Source: Flammeovirgaceae bacterium
Lineage (GTDB): Bacteria; Bacteroidota; Bacteroidia; Cytophagales; Cyclobacteriaceae
Direction of reading: 5' to 3'
Assembly (NCBI GenBank): GCA_947457025.1
Contig: CANGUI010000130.1
Location: forward strand, 1 to 5,846
DNA: 5,846 bases
The translations under genes were made by a program, and so were the position numbers. Of this stretch, positions 5,655 to 5,846 are shown piece after piece (position 1 is the stretch's first letter; every line of letters begins with the position of its first letter). Below the pieces are notes generated by a model. The model had not been told where the DNA came from. It searched no databases and saw only the letters and a list, made by a program, of their open reading frames with translations.

Positions 5655-5846
5655 ATGGCTGATTTAATGAAGATTGCAGAAGCGGAACTGGCCGCCAAGC
5701 GGGGTACGATCCCTGCATTTAAAGCGGGCGACACCATCAATGTGCACGTCAAAATCAGCGAGGGCAACAAAGAACGCATTCAGCAATTCCAGGGCGTGGT
5801 ACTCTACCGCCGTGGAACGAGCACGAACGGAGAGTCGTTCTGCGTA
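5655..5846 (+). CDS. rplS: Ribosomal protein bL19, N-terminal part, cut by the right edge
   Basis: Large-subunit ribosomal protein that sits at the 30S-50S interface. The first 64 residues are visible, out of roughly 115-120 usual for the family. They show the L19 layout: a short N-terminal helix ([12 protein letters not shown]), then [15 protein letters not shown] (20-34), [14 protein letters not shown] (36-49) and the [11 protein letters not shown] loop (52-62) that leads into the next strand. The ATG at 5655 gives the expected N-terminus. There is no Shine-Dalgarno sequence, as is usual in Bacteroidota. The promoter just upstream lets it be expressed apart from trmD, in keeping with the higher demand for a ribosomal protein. 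Confidence 0.96.
   Translation, partial: MADLMKIAEAELAAKRGTIPAFKAGDTINVHVKISEGNKERIQQFQGVVLYRRGTSTNGESFCV

Overview
The window looks like a piece of a Bacteroidota chromosome, most likely a Cytophagales-type lineage. Three things point there: TAnnTTTG-type -7 promoter boxes ahead of several genes, a near absence of Shine-Dalgarno sequences at the starts, and proteins (TrmD, L19, the TetR-family regulator, the two-domain isocitrate dehydrogenase) that read like Bacteroidota family members. The lineage call is from recalled family resemblance, not from a database search. Base composition is moderate and looks even across the genes. No insertion sequence, CRISPR array, tRNA or rRNA gene was seen.

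Layout. On the minus strand at the left edge is a small piece of an unidentified gene (1-60) that begins 15 bases after the stop of icd, a two-domain isocitrate dehydrogenase (76-1521). Divergent from icd, across about 100 bases with candidate promoters on both strands, is a TetR/AcrR-family regulator (about 1623-2309). A 463-base stretch without a confident gene (2310-2772) follows. It holds several small hairpins and a hairpin plus T-run just ahead of selD, selenophosphate synthase (about 2773-3804). A 194-base gap with a 13-bp interrupted hairpin leads to a classical short-chain dehydrogenase/reductase (3999-4823). Then come trmD, the tRNA m1G37 methyltransferase (4873-5562), and, behind a good Bacteroidota-type promoter, the first 64 codons of rplS, ribosomal protein L19, cut by the right edge.

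How the genes relate. Most are unrelated housekeeping functions: TCA cycle (icd), selenium activation (selD), translation (trmD, rplS), and an oxidoreductase of unknown substrate. The only clear functional pair is trmD-rplS, a conserved neighbour pair in bacteria, here without rpsP and rimM upstream. The TetR-family gene is placed to control itself and icd, but only its position suggests this. No other selenium gene (selA, selB, selC, mnmH) lies in the window.

I see no convincing new multi-gene system. The points most worth a second look are the unexplained 2310-2772 region, the symmetric divergent promoter between icd and the regulator, and the overlapping inverted repeats ahead of rplS.
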